A DNA stretch of 64,000 nucleotides from Veillonella sp. (GCF_041333735.1 NZ_JBGKFB010000001.1:62001-126000); one strand, 5' to 3'; numbered from the stretch's first letter, positions 53,005 to 63,333 are shown. Notes: generated by a model not told the origin, from the sequence alone. Numbers and translations: made by a program.

Positions 53005-53895
53005 TTAGCGCTTCATAATCTTAGCCAATACAAATAGGCTCGTTTCATATAGCAATATCATAGGCAATGCAATCATCGTTTGAGAGAACATATCCGGTGT
53101 TGGTGAAATGACAGCACCTATGATAAAGGATATAAGAATAAATATCTTTCGCTTCGTTTTTAAAAAACGCGATGTAATTAAGTTGAAATATCCCAAAATG
53201 ATTAAAATCAACGGCAACTCAAAGATAAATCCAAAGGGTAGTACAAAGGATAATACAAAGTCCATGTACTGACCAATGGAAAATAGCGGTTGTAATTCGT
53301 CTGTAGCAAAGCCCATAAAGAACTTAACGGCTGCTGGTAACACGAGAAAATAAGAAAATACAATACCGATACCAAATAGTCCTATGGCAACCGGTAAGAT
53401 CCAGTTAGATAACTGCTTTTCTCGTACAGTAAGGGCTGGCTTAACAAATAGCCAAATCTGATGCAATATAATAGGCGCCGCTATAATAAGACCACCTACT
53501 ATAGACACCTTCATATATGTAAAGAAGGCTTCAGTTGGTTTCATATAATAGAGCTTACCAGCTGGTTTTAGGAGTATTTCCAATAAAAAGTCTACATAAT
53601 AATAAGAAATACAAGTTCCTATAACAACTGCAACAGCCATTATAATTAGACGCTTTCGCAATTCAGATAGATGGCCCACAAGGGATAGTTCCCGCGCTTC
53701 GTCCATCATTTTCTGTTCCATTTCAGTATAAATAGGTTCATCTTCCGGTTCCTCAGGAACCCGCTGATTTGCCACCTTATACCGTTCTTGCTCAGCCTTT
53801 AATTCAGCTTCACGACGCTTTTGACGAACTACACTATCAAAAGAAGGTTTTTGTATGGGATATTCGAAGTCCGGTTTTGGTTCGAATGGTTCCAT
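53005..53895 (-). CDS. tatC: Sec-independent protein translocase TatC with N-terminal extension
   Basis: 296 residues. The TatC core begins at about residue 72 with LSLVGHLSELRKRLI and has six helices, with the conserved FxxPE-like region and GAVISPTPDMFSQ near the end. The first 70 residues are hydrophilic, Pro/Glu/Lys-rich and not part of usual TatC. The twin-arginine system exports folded, often cofactor-bearing proteins. No tatA/tatB is nearby. It follows the polyprenyl synthase by 1 nt. Confidence 0.92.
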   Translation of the reverse strand: MEPFEPKPDFEYPIQKPSFDSVVRQKRREAELKAEQERYKVANQRVPEEPEDEPIYTEMEQKMMDEARELSLVGHLSELRKRLIIMAVAVVIGTCISYYYVDFLLEILLKPAGKLYYMKPTEAFFTYMKVSIVGGLIIAAPIILHQIWLFVKPALTVREKQLSNWILPVAIGLFGIGIVFSYFLVLPAAVKFFMGFATDELQPLFSIGQYMDFVLSFVLPFGFIFELPLILIILGYFNLITSRFLKTKRKIFILISFIIGAVISPTPDMFSQTMIALPMILLYETSLFVLAKIMKR

Positions 53896-53896
53896 A

Positions 53897-54868
53897 TTAT
53901 ACCTTTCTATCAGCTAAATTTTCTACTGCCATCACAAGGAATTCCTTGCCTGGGAAATCGCGTACAGCATCGAGTGCTGCCAAAGCATCTTTACAATATT
54001 GATCAGCTACAGCTAATGTATTATCAATACCACCTTGACTGATAACATAGTCGATAATCGCCTGCTCATCACCGCCATTATTTAAGGACTTAATATCTGC
54101 AAGCAGTTTATCTTTATTATCATCATTGACGATACTTAACAACGGATATGTCAATAAACCTTCGCGAAGATCATTCCCCACTGGTTTACCAGTCGTCTCT
54201 GTTGTTTCACGATAATCCATAATATCGTCAGTGATTTGGAATGCCATGCCCAAAGCATGACCATATTTTTTCAACTCAACGATTTCAGATTCGCTCCAGC
54301 CCCCCAAGAGGCCACCCAATTCCATACAGCCTTCCATAAAGTCTGCTGTTTTCTTTTGGGTCTTGGTCATATACCGTTCAATACCTTGATCAATGCGATA
54401 TACATCTTCCATTTGCATGAACTCACCTTCCACAAGGCAAGTAATAATATGGGAAAAAACCTGTAAATACTTCATATTAGGCATTTCAGACACGATTTGG
54501 AATGCTTTAGCAAATAAGTAGTCCCCACTAAGGATGGCTACCTTATTGCCTTTGTGCATATGAATCGTTTCTTCACCACGACGAATCTCAGCTTGATCTA
54601 ATACATCATCGTGAATCAGTGTCGCTAAATGAAGCATTTCTACAGCTTCAGCAATTCTAATACGCTGATGTTCTACAGATGTACCTGCATTAGCAATCAA
54701 TAAACATAATTGCGCACGCAAGCGCTTGCCACCTGCAGCAGATAATGGTCGAATCAGTGCATTAAAGTCTTCTGCACCTGTATTAAAAGATGATGCAAGA
54801 GACTCTTCCACACCCTCTAAATCTAGAGCGATGCGTTCCATAATCTCTAATTCATTGGTTTGACTCAT
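53897..54868 (-). CDS. Trans-polyprenyl diphosphate synthase
   Basis: 323 residues of the isoprenyl synthase family: first Asp-rich motif HDDVLD near residue 88, second DDIMD near 215, and GGKRLRAQL near 47. It elongates farnesyl diphosphate for a quinone side chain (heptaprenyl- or octaprenyl-like); the chain length is not fixed by sequence. It overlaps engB by 4 nt. Confidence 0.9.
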   Translation of the reverse strand: MSQTNELEIMERIALDLEGVEESLASSFNTGAEDFNALIRPLSAAGGKRLRAQLCLLIANAGTSVEHQRIRIAEAVEMLHLATLIHDDVLDQAEIRRGEETIHMHKGNKVAILSGDYLFAKAFQIVSEMPNMKYLQVFSHIITCLVEGEFMQMEDVYRIDQGIERYMTKTQKKTADFMEGCMELGGLLGGWSESEIVELKKYGHALGMAFQITDDIMDYRETTETTGKPVGNDLREGLLTYPLLSIVNDDNKDKLLADIKSLNNGGDEQAIIDYVISQGGIDNTLAVADQYCKDALAALDAVRDFPGKEFLVMAVENLADRKV

Positions 54869-55563
54869 GCTTCATCTCCTACTAGAACTTTATTGATGCG
54901 TTGTTGTAAAAGCTCACGGCCTGTATGCTTCAAAGAGCTATACAGAATTGGCGGCGTTGCAGTGGGATACATTTCTTTAATAATCGCTAAATTAGCAGAT
55001 TTTTCTTTAGCTGTTAATTTATCGACCTTAGTCACTACGATTTGTAATGGTACACCAGCTTCAACGAGCCAGTCATAAGCCACCTTATCAATAGGCATCT
55101 CTGGATGACGACCATCAATTAGTAAACATAACAACATCAATCGTTCAGAATGTAAAATATAATCGGCAATAAAGGAAGACCACAAATTGCGGTTTCCTTT
55201 ATTTGTCTTTGCAAATCCATAACCAGGAAGGTCAACGAGGAACCAATGATAACGGCGCTCCTCTGTTTCAGAAATATCCTCTTTTGACTCCACATCAAAA
55301 TAGTTTATCGTCTTTGTCTTACCTGGTTGACCACTAACGAGGGCTAACCCACGATAATTACACAACGAGTTAATCAACGAAGATTTGCCCACATTAGAGC
55401 GTCCGATGAAAGCAATTTCTACAGTATCCCCTTCAGGATATTGATCCGCCTTCACACAGGAAGTATTATATTTTGCTGCTATAATACGAGGCCCCTTCGG
55501 TTCTTTTCGTGTATATTGTGGTTTTGGGCCCATTTGTTTAGTGGATTTTTTCTTTTTTTGCAT
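54865..55563 (-). CDS. engB: Ribosome biogenesis GTPase EngB/YsxC
   Basis: 232 residues of the TrmE-Era-EngA-EngB-like family: G1 GRSNVGKS (54-61), G3 DLPGYGFAK, G4 TKVDKL. A Lys-rich N-terminal extension of 25 residues precedes the core. It assists 50S subunit maturation. It overlaps lon by one base, the classic lon-engB pair. Confidence 0.94.
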   Translation of the reverse strand: MQKKKKSTKQMGPKPQYTRKEPKGPRIIAAKYNTSCVKADQYPEGDTVEIAFIGRSNVGKSSLINSLCNYRGLALVSGQPGKTKTINYFDVESKEDISETEERRYHWFLVDLPGYGFAKTNKGNRNLWSSFIADYILHSERLMLLCLLIDGRHPEMPIDKVAYDWLVEAGVPLQIVVTKVDKLTAKEKSANLAIIKEMYPTATPPILYSSLKHTGRELLQQRINKVLVGDEA

Positions 55564-57872
55564 TACACAAGTGCCTTTGCTAATACTTCATCCATTGTCT
55601 TAACTGGCGTAATAATGAGACCTTCTTTTACAATGTCAGGCAATTCTGCAATATCCTTTTCATTGCCTTTCGGAATCAATACTTCTTTAATGCCATTAGA
55701 CAAGGCTGCTAATAACTTTTCTTTTAAACCGCCGATTGGTAATACACGGCCACGCAATGTAATTTCACCAGTCATGGCAATATCAGAACGAACCTTGCGG
55801 TTTGTTAAGATAGATACCATAGCCAATGTCATTGTAATACCTGCAGAAGGGCCATCCTTAGGTGTTGCACCTTCAGGCAAGTGAACGTGAATATCGAGTT
55901 TCTTATAGAAATCGTCTTCGATTTTTAAGGCTTTTGCATTGTGGCGAATATAGCTCATCGCAGCTTGACCAGACTCTTGCATAACCTTACCTAAGCTACC
56001 AGTTAATGCAAGTTTACCTGTACCATTCATAGTAGTTGCTTCACATGGCAATACAACGCCACCTACAGAAGTCCAAGCTAAACCATTTACATAGCCAATT
56101 TGCGGTTTCTTTTCACGCTCTTGGTCAACAAAGATTGGAGCGCCCAAGAATTCGTGAAGATTTTTTGTCGTTACTTTCGGTGCATCTCCACCTTCTTCAA
56201 CGACTTTATAAGCAATTTTACGACAAATCTTAGCAATCGTTTTTTCCAAGGTACGAACACCCGCTTCACGAGTATATTCGGAAACTACCTTTTTCAACAC
56301 TGCATCAGATAATTTAACCTTGTAATCTTCAAGACCATTTTTCTTGATTTGTTTAGGTACTAAATAGCGCTTAGCAATCTCTAACTTCTCTTGTTCCATA
56401 TAGCTAGATAACTCGATGATTTCCATACGATCTAACAATGGACCAGGAATATTGGATGCAACGTTAGCCGTTGTAATCCAGAATACTTCAGAGAAATCGA
56501 ATGGTACTTCGATAAAGTGATCGCTGAATGTACTATTTTGTTCTGGATCCAATACCTCTAATAATGCAGAGGATGGATCCCCTTTATAGTCAGATGCTAA
56601 TTTATCAATTTCATCCAATAAGAATACAGGATTCTTAGTGCCTACATTCTTAAGACCTTGAATCATACGACCTGGCAATGCGCCAATATACGTACGACGA
56701 TGGCCACGAATTTCGGCTTCATCGCGAACACCACCTAAGGATGCACGGATGAACTTGCGGTTCATCGCTTTAGCGATAGACGTAGCCAAGGATGTTTTAC
56801 CAACCCCTGGTGGGCCTACTAAGCAAAGAATAGAACCACTATTCTTACCAGTTAACTTACGAACAGCTAAGAATTCAAGGATGCGTTTCTTAACCTTCTC
56901 AAGGCCATAATGATCCGCCTCAAGCATAGCGTGAGCTTCCTTGATATCCAAGCGATCCTCAGTCAATTCATTCCACGGTAACGCCAATACCCAATCTAGG
57001 TAATTGCGCAAAATAGTTGCTTCTGGCATTAATTGTGGCATGCGGCTATAACGAGAAATTTCTTTATCGATACGTTCATGTACATCTTCGCTAAGGTTAA
57101 GTGCTTTTAATTTAACACGTAACTCTTCAGCTTCTTCCTCTGGATCCCCTTTGTCACCCAATTCATCATGGATAACACGAATTTTTTCGCGTAAGAAATA
57201 TTCTTTTTGCGCTTTTTCCATAGATTGACGTACTTGATTATTAATGGAGTTTTCCAAATCAGAGATTTGTAATTCCATATTCAAAATGCCTACAATCATA
57301 TTTAAACGACGAGCTACAGATAATTCTTCAAGTAACTCTTGGCGTTTAGTGTTATTAATAGGCAATAAGAACGCAACTTGATCAGCCAATTCACATGGGT
57401 CGCGTAACTCCATTACGCGTGTAACGCCTTCATCTGTAACAGATTTAGCCTCTTCAGCCCATTCGCCGAATTTAGACTGAACCAAACGACGATATGCTTC
57501 TAGCTCAACATCGTCTTCAAATTCGGAAGCTACACGTTCGTAGTCCCCTACATAGTACGGATCCATACTTGTAATATTCATTACGCGAATACGTGTAATG
57601 CCCTCTACAAGAACACGTACAATACCACCTGGTAAGCGTAACATTTGCTTAATTTTTACTAATGTACCCATTTGGGCTAAGTCATGAACAGTTGGCGCAT
57701 CAACAGCATCATCCTTTTGGCTGACAACTGCTAAAATGCGATCCTCGTTCATTGCGGCTTCCACCGCTTTAATGGATTTGTCTCGACCGATATCGAGGTG
57801 AATCACGATATTCGGATATACAACCATGCCTCTAAGAGGTACAGTTGGAATCCCAACTTCGAGTAAATTCAT
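55563..57872 (-). CDS. lon: ATP-dependent protease Lon
   Basis: A 769-residue LonA: N-terminal substrate domain (VPLRGMVVYPN start), AAA+ module with GPPGVGKTSLA, and a C-terminal protease domain with the catalytic Ser in KDGPSAGITM and the partner Lys further on. It removes damaged and regulatory proteins. Confidence 0.97.
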   Translation of the reverse strand: MNLLEVGIPTVPLRGMVVYPNIVIHLDIGRDKSIKAVEAAMNEDRILAVVSQKDDAVDAPTVHDLAQMGTLVKIKQMLRLPGGIVRVLVEGITRIRVMNITSMDPYYVGDYERVASEFEDDVELEAYRRLVQSKFGEWAEEAKSVTDEGVTRVMELRDPCELADQVAFLLPINNTKRQELLEELSVARRLNMIVGILNMELQISDLENSINNQVRQSMEKAQKEYFLREKIRVIHDELGDKGDPEEEAEELRVKLKALNLSEDVHERIDKEISRYSRMPQLMPEATILRNYLDWVLALPWNELTEDRLDIKEAHAMLEADHYGLEKVKKRILEFLAVRKLTGKNSGSILCLVGPPGVGKTSLATSIAKAMNRKFIRASLGGVRDEAEIRGHRRTYIGALPGRMIQGLKNVGTKNPVFLLDEIDKLASDYKGDPSSALLEVLDPEQNSTFSDHFIEVPFDFSEVFWITTANVASNIPGPLLDRMEIIELSSYMEQEKLEIAKRYLVPKQIKKNGLEDYKVKLSDAVLKKVVSEYTREAGVRTLEKTIAKICRKIAYKVVEEGGDAPKVTTKNLHEFLGAPIFVDQEREKKPQIGYVNGLAWTSVGGVVLPCEATTMNGTGKLALTGSLGKVMQESGQAAMSYIRHNAKALKIEDDFYKKLDIHVHLPEGATPKDGPSAGITMTLAMVSILTNRKVRSDIAMTGEITLRGRVLPIGGLKEKLLAALSNGIKEVLIPKGNEKDIAELPDIVKEGLIITPVKTMDEVLAKALV

Positions 57873-57895
57873 ACTTCCTCCAGGTATTTATATTA

Positions 57896-57934
57896 TGAAA
57901 AGAAACTCATTCCTACACAGAAATGAGTTTCTTC
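57896..57934 (-). terminator. Terminator between clpX and lon
   Basis: A 12-bp perfect stem (57900-57911 with 57922-57933) followed on the minus strand by TTTTCATAAT; it starts right after the clpX stop. The short T run suggests partial read-through into lon. Confidence 0.7.
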
Positions 57935-57937
57935 GAA

Positions 57938-59191
57938 TTACGATTTCAACTGGATGTCTTGGTCTGCCTCATTTTTGAGTATAGGTTCACCTGTGCTCAA
58001 CACGGATTCACGATTTACTATGCACTTAGCTACTTCCGGCATGGAAGGAACCTCGAACATAACGCGTTTCATCACCTTTTCAATGATAGCACGCAAACCA
58101 CGAGCACCTGTTTTTCGCTGTAATGCTTCATCAGCGATTTCTTCTAATGCATCTTCAGTGAAAGTTAACTCTACACCATCAAGGGATAGAATTTTTTCAT
58201 ATTGTTTTGTTAATGCATTTTTAGGCTTTGTCAAAATTTGAATTAATGCCTCTCTATCTAATTGATCCAATGTTACCATAACAGGTAAACGACCAATGAA
58301 TTCTGGAATTAAACCAAATTTCAATAAATCTTCAGGTACAACATCTTTTAAGATAGCTGATACATTACGTTCTTCTTTGCGCTGTACGTCTGCACCAAAA
58401 CCAAGGGTTTTCTTAGCGGTACGCTTAGTAATAACCTTGTCCATACCATCAAATGCACCACCACAAATAAAGAGAATATTTGTAGTATCGATTTGAAGCA
58501 TTTCTTGATTTGGATGCTTTCTGCCACCTTGAGGTGGAACAGAAGCTACGGTACCTTCTAAGATTTTAAGCAATGCTTGTTGTACACCTTCACCAGACAC
58601 GTCACGTGTAATGGAAGGGTTCTCAGACTTACGAGCGATCTTATCAATTTCATCGATATAGATAATACCACGTTCAGCCCGAGCTATATCATAATCTGCA
58701 GCTTGGATAATTTTAAGCAAGATATTTTCCACATCTTCCCCTACATAACCAGCTTCAGTTAAGCTTGTAGCATCTGCAATAGCAAATGGTACTTCTAGCA
58801 TTTTCGCTAAGGTTTGAGCCAATAGTGTTTTACCACTACCAGTAGGACCAATGAATAAAACATTAGCCTTTTGTAATTCTACATCATCAACTACATTATC
58901 TGTTTGTAAACGTTTGTAGTGATTATATACAGCCACGGCTAAAGAGATTTTAGCATCATCTTGACCAATAACATATTCGTCAAGATGAGCTTTAATTTCT
59001 CTCGGCGTTGGCAATTCTTTTAAGTTGAAGTCATCCGCCTCTACGTCACCTAACTCATCAGCGATAATACGTTCACATACTTCAACGCATTCATCACAAA
59101 TATATACGTTAGGACCCGCTACTAATTTGCGGACTTCTTCGCTTGTGCGTCCACAAAAACTGCAGCGCATAGTGTCTTTATCTTTTGCCAA
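57938..59191 (-). CDS. clpX: ClpX ATPase, unfoldase subunit of ClpXP
   Basis: 417 residues: N-terminal zinc domain with C10, C13, C32 and C35; Walker A GPTGSGKT; Walker B IIYIDEIDKI; the pore loop GYVGEDVE; and an IGF-type loop in KKTLGFGADV. It unfolds proteins for ClpP. It lies 12 nt after clpP. Confidence 0.97.
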   Translation of the reverse strand: MAKDKDTMRCSFCGRTSEEVRKLVAGPNVYICDECVEVCERIIADELGDVEADDFNLKELPTPREIKAHLDEYVIGQDDAKISLAVAVYNHYKRLQTDNVVDDVELQKANVLFIGPTGSGKTLLAQTLAKMLEVPFAIADATSLTEAGYVGEDVENILLKIIQAADYDIARAERGIIYIDEIDKIARKSENPSITRDVSGEGVQQALLKILEGTVASVPPQGGRKHPNQEMLQIDTTNILFICGGAFDGMDKVITKRTAKKTLGFGADVQRKEERNVSAILKDVVPEDLLKFGLIPEFIGRLPVMVTLDQLDREALIQILTKPKNALTKQYEKILSLDGVELTFTEDALEEIADEALQRKTGARGLRAIIEKVMKRVMFEVPSMPEVAKCIVNRESVLSTGEPILKNEADQDIQLKS

Positions 59192-59203
59192 GGGGCGCCT
59201 CCA

Positions 59204-59797
59204 TTACTTGCTTTCTACAGGTTCTCTTGTGAGTACCTCATCGATTAAGCCGTATTCAACGGCATCCTGAGCACTCATGAAGTTATCGCGATCTGTATCG
59301 CGCGCTACAACCTCAATATCTTGTCCACTGCGAGAAGCTAAGATACCATTTAATTCTTCACGCATACGAAGAATCTCACGGGCATGGATTTCAATTTCAG
59401 ATGCTTGCCCTTGTACACCACCTAATGGTTGGTGAATCATAACGCGCGCATGAGGTAACGCATAGCGTTTACCTTTAGCACCTGCTGTTAAAAGCACAGC
59501 ACCCATGCTCGCCGCAGAGCCTACACAAATGGTAGACACATCTGGTTTGATATATTGCATCGTATCATAAATAGCCATACCGGCAGTTACGACACCACCG
59601 GGGCTATTAATGTACAAATGGATATCCTTATCAGGATCCTCTGCTTCTAGGAATAACATTTGCGCAATAACCGCATTTGCCACATTATCGTCGATAGGTC
59701 CACCTAGGAAGATAATGCGATCCTTTAACAAGCGAGAGTAAATATCATAGGAACGCTCGCCGCGTTCACTTTGTTCAACTACGATTGGTACATACAT
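59204..59797 (-). CDS. clpP: ClpP protease, proteolytic subunit
   Basis: 197 residues with the catalytic triad Ser97 (GSAASMGA), His122 (VMIHQPLGG) and Asp171. Seven-fold rings of ClpP degrade substrates fed by ClpX. It follows tig in the usual tig-clpP-clpX order. Confidence 0.97.
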   Translation of the reverse strand: MYVPIVVEQSERGERSYDIYSRLLKDRIIFLGGPIDDNVANAVIAQMLFLEAEDPDKDIHLYINSPGGVVTAGMAIYDTMQYIKPDVSTICVGSAASMGAVLLTAGAKGKRYALPHARVMIHQPLGGVQGQASEIEIHAREILRMREELNGILASRSGQDIEVVARDTDRDNFMSAQDAVEYGLIDEVLTREPVESK

Positions 59798-59833
59798 ATA
59801 TTCACCTTTTCATGTACCTAGTTGAGCAAACTA

Positions 59834-61138
59834 TTATTTAGCCGCTTCAGCGCCTTTTGCATTATCAATAATGAATCGAGCTGCTTTTTTGCGAGCTACA
59901 GAGCCTGCCAACATAGCTACACGACCTTCTTTTGCAATAATATCCCAAACTTCTTTAGGATCTGCCCCAAAGTTTTGAGCCATAATGAAGATTTCACGGT
60001 TCATATCATCTGGAGTTACTTCGATACCTTCAGCAGTTGCGATAGCGTCTAATACTAAATCAGCGCGTACGTTTTCAGCTGCGGAATCTTTGTATTCAGA
60101 GCGTAAATCTTCGATAGTTTTGTTGGAGAATTTCAAGTAGTCATCAAGTTTCAAGCCACGACCTTCCATGTTCATAGCCAATTCTTGAATCATTTGTTCT
60201 ACGCGATCTTCGATCATTACTTCTGGGATGTCTACAGTTGCATTTTTAACAGCTGTTTGAATCAAGTCAGCATTGTAAGTATCGATTGCGCGACGAGAAG
60301 CTTCTTCTTCCATTTTTGCGCGAAGATCTTTTTTCAATTCTTCAATAGTTTCGTAAGAGCTTGCTTCTTTTGCGAACTCATCGTTCAATTCAGGCAACTC
60401 TTTACGTTTAATGTCATGGATATGAGTTTTGAATTCTGCTTCTTTACCAGCAAGTTCTGCTACGAAGTAGTCTTCAGGGAATGTTACTTTTACAGTTACA
60501 TCATCACCAGCTTTAGCGCCGATCAATTGATCTTCGAAGCCAGGAATGAAGCTACCAGAACCGATTTGTAATGGGTAGGATTTACCTTCGCCACCATCGA
60601 ATGGTTTACCGTCAACGGAACCAGCGAAGTCGATTACTGCGAAGTCGTCTTTTTGAATTGTAGCGCCTTCTTCAGCAACAACCATTTTCGCTTGTTGTTC
60701 ACGAATGTTGTTCAATTGTTCTTCGATTTGTTCATCAGTTACTGTAGCGTCTTGTTTTTCTGCTTCTAAGCCTTTGTAATCGCCAAGTTTAACTTCAGGG
60801 CGTTTAGTTACAGTAGCTTTGAAAATCAAGTCTTTACCTTCTTCGAATTGTTCGCGTTCGATTTCTGGTTCAGATACTGGAACGATATCGTTTTCACGAA
60901 GTGCAGCACTGTAGTTTTGGCTAGCCAATACTTCGAATGCTTCTTCCAAGATAGCGTCTTTGCCGAAGTTCATTTCTAAAATACGGCGAGGCGCATGGCC
61001 TTTACGGAAGCCAGGAATGTTTACTTGACCTGCAATGCGTTTTACAGCTTGTTTAATGCCTTTATCTACTTCTGCTGCAGGTACTTCAATAGTTAACGTT
61101 ACTACGTGTTGATCAACAGGATTTACAGTTGCTTTCAT
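59834..61138 (-). CDS. tig: Trigger factor
   Basis: 434 residues: ribosome-binding domain with the GFRKGHAPR signature near residue 44, a central FKBP-type prolyl isomerase domain (about 160-240) and the C-terminal chaperone arms. It folds nascent chains at the ribosome exit. A small hairpin GGGC/GCCC lies close to the AGGAGG ribosome site. Confidence 0.96.
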   Translation of the reverse strand: MKATVNPVDQHVVTLTIEVPAAEVDKGIKQAVKRIAGQVNIPGFRKGHAPRRILEMNFGKDAILEEAFEVLASQNYSAALRENDIVPVSEPEIEREQFEEGKDLIFKATVTKRPEVKLGDYKGLEAEKQDATVTDEQIEEQLNNIREQQAKMVVAEEGATIQKDDFAVIDFAGSVDGKPFDGGEGKSYPLQIGSGSFIPGFEDQLIGAKAGDDVTVKVTFPEDYFVAELAGKEAEFKTHIHDIKRKELPELNDEFAKEASSYETIEELKKDLRAKMEEEASRRAIDTYNADLIQTAVKNATVDIPEVMIEDRVEQMIQELAMNMEGRGLKLDDYLKFSNKTIEDLRSEYKDSAAENVRADLVLDAIATAEGIEVTPDDMNREIFIMAQNFGADPKEVWDIIAKEGRVAMLAGSVARKKAARFIIDNAKGAEAAK

Positions 61139-61246
61139 TTAAAATATGTCCTCCTCGAAGGGCAATACGCCCAAATTTCTGTAGTATATTATGCACTCCT
61201 AATAATAACATAAATGCAAGGTCAATGCAATTCTTCTCAATTTACA

Positions 61247-61280
61247 CTAAAAGACCACCCCAAAACGGGTGGTCTTTCTA
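61247..61280 (-). terminator. Terminator after the CBS-domain gene
   Basis: An 11-bp perfect stem (61250-61260 with 61267-61277, loop CAAAAC); short T runs on both sides. Confidence 0.82.
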
Positions 61281-61301
61281 TGTATTACATAATTATGCGA
61301 A

Positions 61302-61757
61302 TTAGTTATCTTTAGCAATCAATTTGATGATGTCACGGCGAGATAAGATACCAATCAAATGGTAATCCTTATCTACTACAGGAACATTTTTCAAATGTTG
61401 ATCAAGCATAACAGATACAATTTCTTCTACATCTTTATCCGGTGTAGTTGTAATTACTTCTTCAGTCATCAACTCATGAACATGAGACGCTAACAATTTT
61501 TTAAATTGAGCATTATATTCGCCAATGCCATTGTAATAGATACTAGCGCCTAATACATTTACATAGTGAGGTACATGAGGACGTACTTTTTTGTAAAGCA
61601 AATCGCCTTCAGAAATAATACCTAATAATTTATTGTTGTCATCCACTACGGAAACAGCTGTTAAATTATATTTTACCAACAAATCAGCTACATCAGAAAT
61701 TGGCGCATCTTTGCCAACAGTAACAGGGTATTTATTCATTACTTCTTGGATTTTCAT
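61302..61757 (-). CDS. CBS-domain-pair protein
   Basis: 151 residues made only of two CBS motifs (about 7-60 and 95-148), with an insert carrying a region of His/Tyr between them. Such modules bind adenine nucleotides and sense energy state; the partner is unknown. It is monocistronic, with AAGGAGG before the ATG. A 9-bp inverted repeat TTTATTATA/TATAATAAA (61788-61796 and 61810-61818) overlaps its -10 and may be an operator. Confidence 0.85.
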   Translation of the reverse strand: MKIQEVMNKYPVTVGKDAPISDVADLLVKYNLTAVSVVDDNNKLLGIISEGDLLYKKVRPHVPHYVNVLGASIYYNGIGEYNAQFKKLLASHVHELMTEEVITTTPDKDVEEIVSVMLDQHLKNVPVVDKDYHLIGILSRRDIIKLIAKDN

Positions 61758-61961
61758 AGTGAATTCCTCCTTACAAATACATCTTGCTTTATTATACTAT
61801 TCGACATAATATAATAAAACTCCTTTTTTTATAAGAACATTATATAAATAATTTATAAGGCTATTACAAATAGTATTTCTGATACTAATACAAAATCAAT
61901 CTGCACTCATCATAATATATATTATTTATTCAAGCGATACGATCTATTTAAATTAACTACA

Positions 61962-62441
61962 TCACCAATGATAAGGTTCATTGCGATTAATTTTAGATGC
62001 TCTATAAATTTGCTCTACTAGTAATAAACGTACCATTTGATGGGTAAATGTCATAGGACTAAAGGATAATTTATAATTTACGGACTTGCGCAACTCATCG
62101 CTTACGCCAAAAGCACCGCCAACGATGAATGCCATATCACTTATACCATCGACTTCTAGTTTAGCTATTGTTTTGGCCAAGTCTTCAGAGGACATCGTTT
62201 TACCGTACACATCTAACAACACTGTATAAGCATTCTTTGGAACAGCTTTTAATAAACGTTCCCCTTCTTCTGCAACGACTTGTTTTCGATCTGCATCACT
62301 CGGCTTATCCCCAATTTTACTTTCATTTAGTTCAGTAATGGTAATCCCACCATAAGGTCGCATCCGTTTCACAAACTCTGCTACCCCATCGCGCAAGTAA
62401 GCATCTTTTAACTTGCCAATACAAACTACATAAAATCTCAT
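61962..62441 (-). CDS. rlmH: 23S rRNA (pseudouridine1915-N3)-methyltransferase RlmH
   Basis: 159 residues of the SPOUT fold: FYVVCIGKLKD at the start, FIVGGAFGVSDELR forming the knotted SAM pocket, and the C-terminal LLVEQIYRASKINRNEPYHW. It methylates the pseudouridine at 1915 of 23S rRNA. It follows the WalJ-like gene by 3 nt, as walJ-rlmH pairs do in Firmicutes. Confidence 0.96.
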   Translation of the reverse strand: MRFYVVCIGKLKDAYLRDGVAEFVKRMRPYGGITITELNESKIGDKPSDADRKQVVAEEGERLLKAVPKNAYTVLLDVYGKTMSSEDLAKTIAKLEVDGISDMAFIVGGAFGVSDELRKSVNYKLSFSPMTFTHQMVRLLLVEQIYRASKINRNEPYHW

Positions 62442-62444
62442 ACT

Positions 62445-63251
62445 CTACCTCTTTACAGATTGCATAGACACAATTTCATTAGGTTGTCCATGTTGCAACT
62501 TCATTTCCGGTCCAATGCGAATGCCTCCATCTACGAGCATTTGTCCTATTGTTTGCGTAACAAGGATGGCATTATTGTTATTTTCAGAACGATGGGCCAA
62601 AATAACTTGCATAAAGTCAGGTCGCTTCATCATAAGCAAAGCTCGGGCAGCCATTTCATTGCTTAAATGGCCTTCATCGCTGGCAACACGTTGTTTTAAA
62701 AATGGTTGATAAGGACCAAACCGTAACATATGAGGATCATAATTGGCTTCTAGTACTAACAGAGTCGTATCATCCATACGATGTAAGATACTATCAGAAA
62801 TTACACCCGTATCGGTAACGACAGTAGCCTTATCTTTTCCAGCAAATACATTAATACCTATTGGATCAGCCGCATCATGACTAACGCCAAAAGACTCGAC
62901 TACAAGATTACCAAGAGAGAGGCTCCCCTTAGTCAATTCTATTAATTGATTCTTTGGCACAATTAACTTATCTTGAATTTCACGCCACGTCCCTTGTTTC
63001 GTATACACAGGGATATCAAAACGTTTCAACAATTGTTGAAGACCTGCAATATGATCACTATGTTCATGACTGATAAAAATGCCCTCTACCTGTGCCATAT
63101 CGATATGCAATTCTTTTAAACCATTGACGATGCGCCGGCAACTAATGCCCACATCGTGCAATATGACGGAGTTCCCTTTTTTTATTACTGTACAATTGCC
63201 TTTGCTACCACTAGCAAGAACATGGACCTCCAACGGTGAGGATTCACTCAT
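62445..63251 (-). CDS. MBL-fold hydrolase, WalJ/YycJ-like
   Basis: 268 residues: ASGSKGNC at the start, the metal motif SHEHSDH near residue 61-67, DTG and HRSENNN near the end. In Bacillus YycJ (WalJ) is a Mn-dependent DNA exonuclease encoded downstream of the walRK operon; no walRK is present here. The ATG at 63251 follows GGAG by 7 nt. Confidence 0.9.
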   Translation of the reverse strand: MSESSPLEVHVLASGSKGNCTVIKKGNSVILHDVGISCRRIVNGLKELHIDMAQVEGIFISHEHSDHIAGLQQLLKRFDIPVYTKQGTWREIQDKLIVPKNQLIELTKGSLSLGNLVVESFGVSHDAADPIGINVFAGKDKATVVTDTGVISDSILHRMDDTTLLVLEANYDPHMLRFGPYQPFLKQRVASDEGHLSNEMAARALLMMKRPDFMQVILAHRSENNNNAILVTQTIGQMLVDGGIRIGPEMKLQHGQPNEIVSMQSVKR

Positions 63252-63333
63252 CAAAACACTCCATATACTAAATCATAATTTTTTACATATGTCTGTGAAA
63301 GTCAATCTATTATCACTTTCACTAACACAATCA

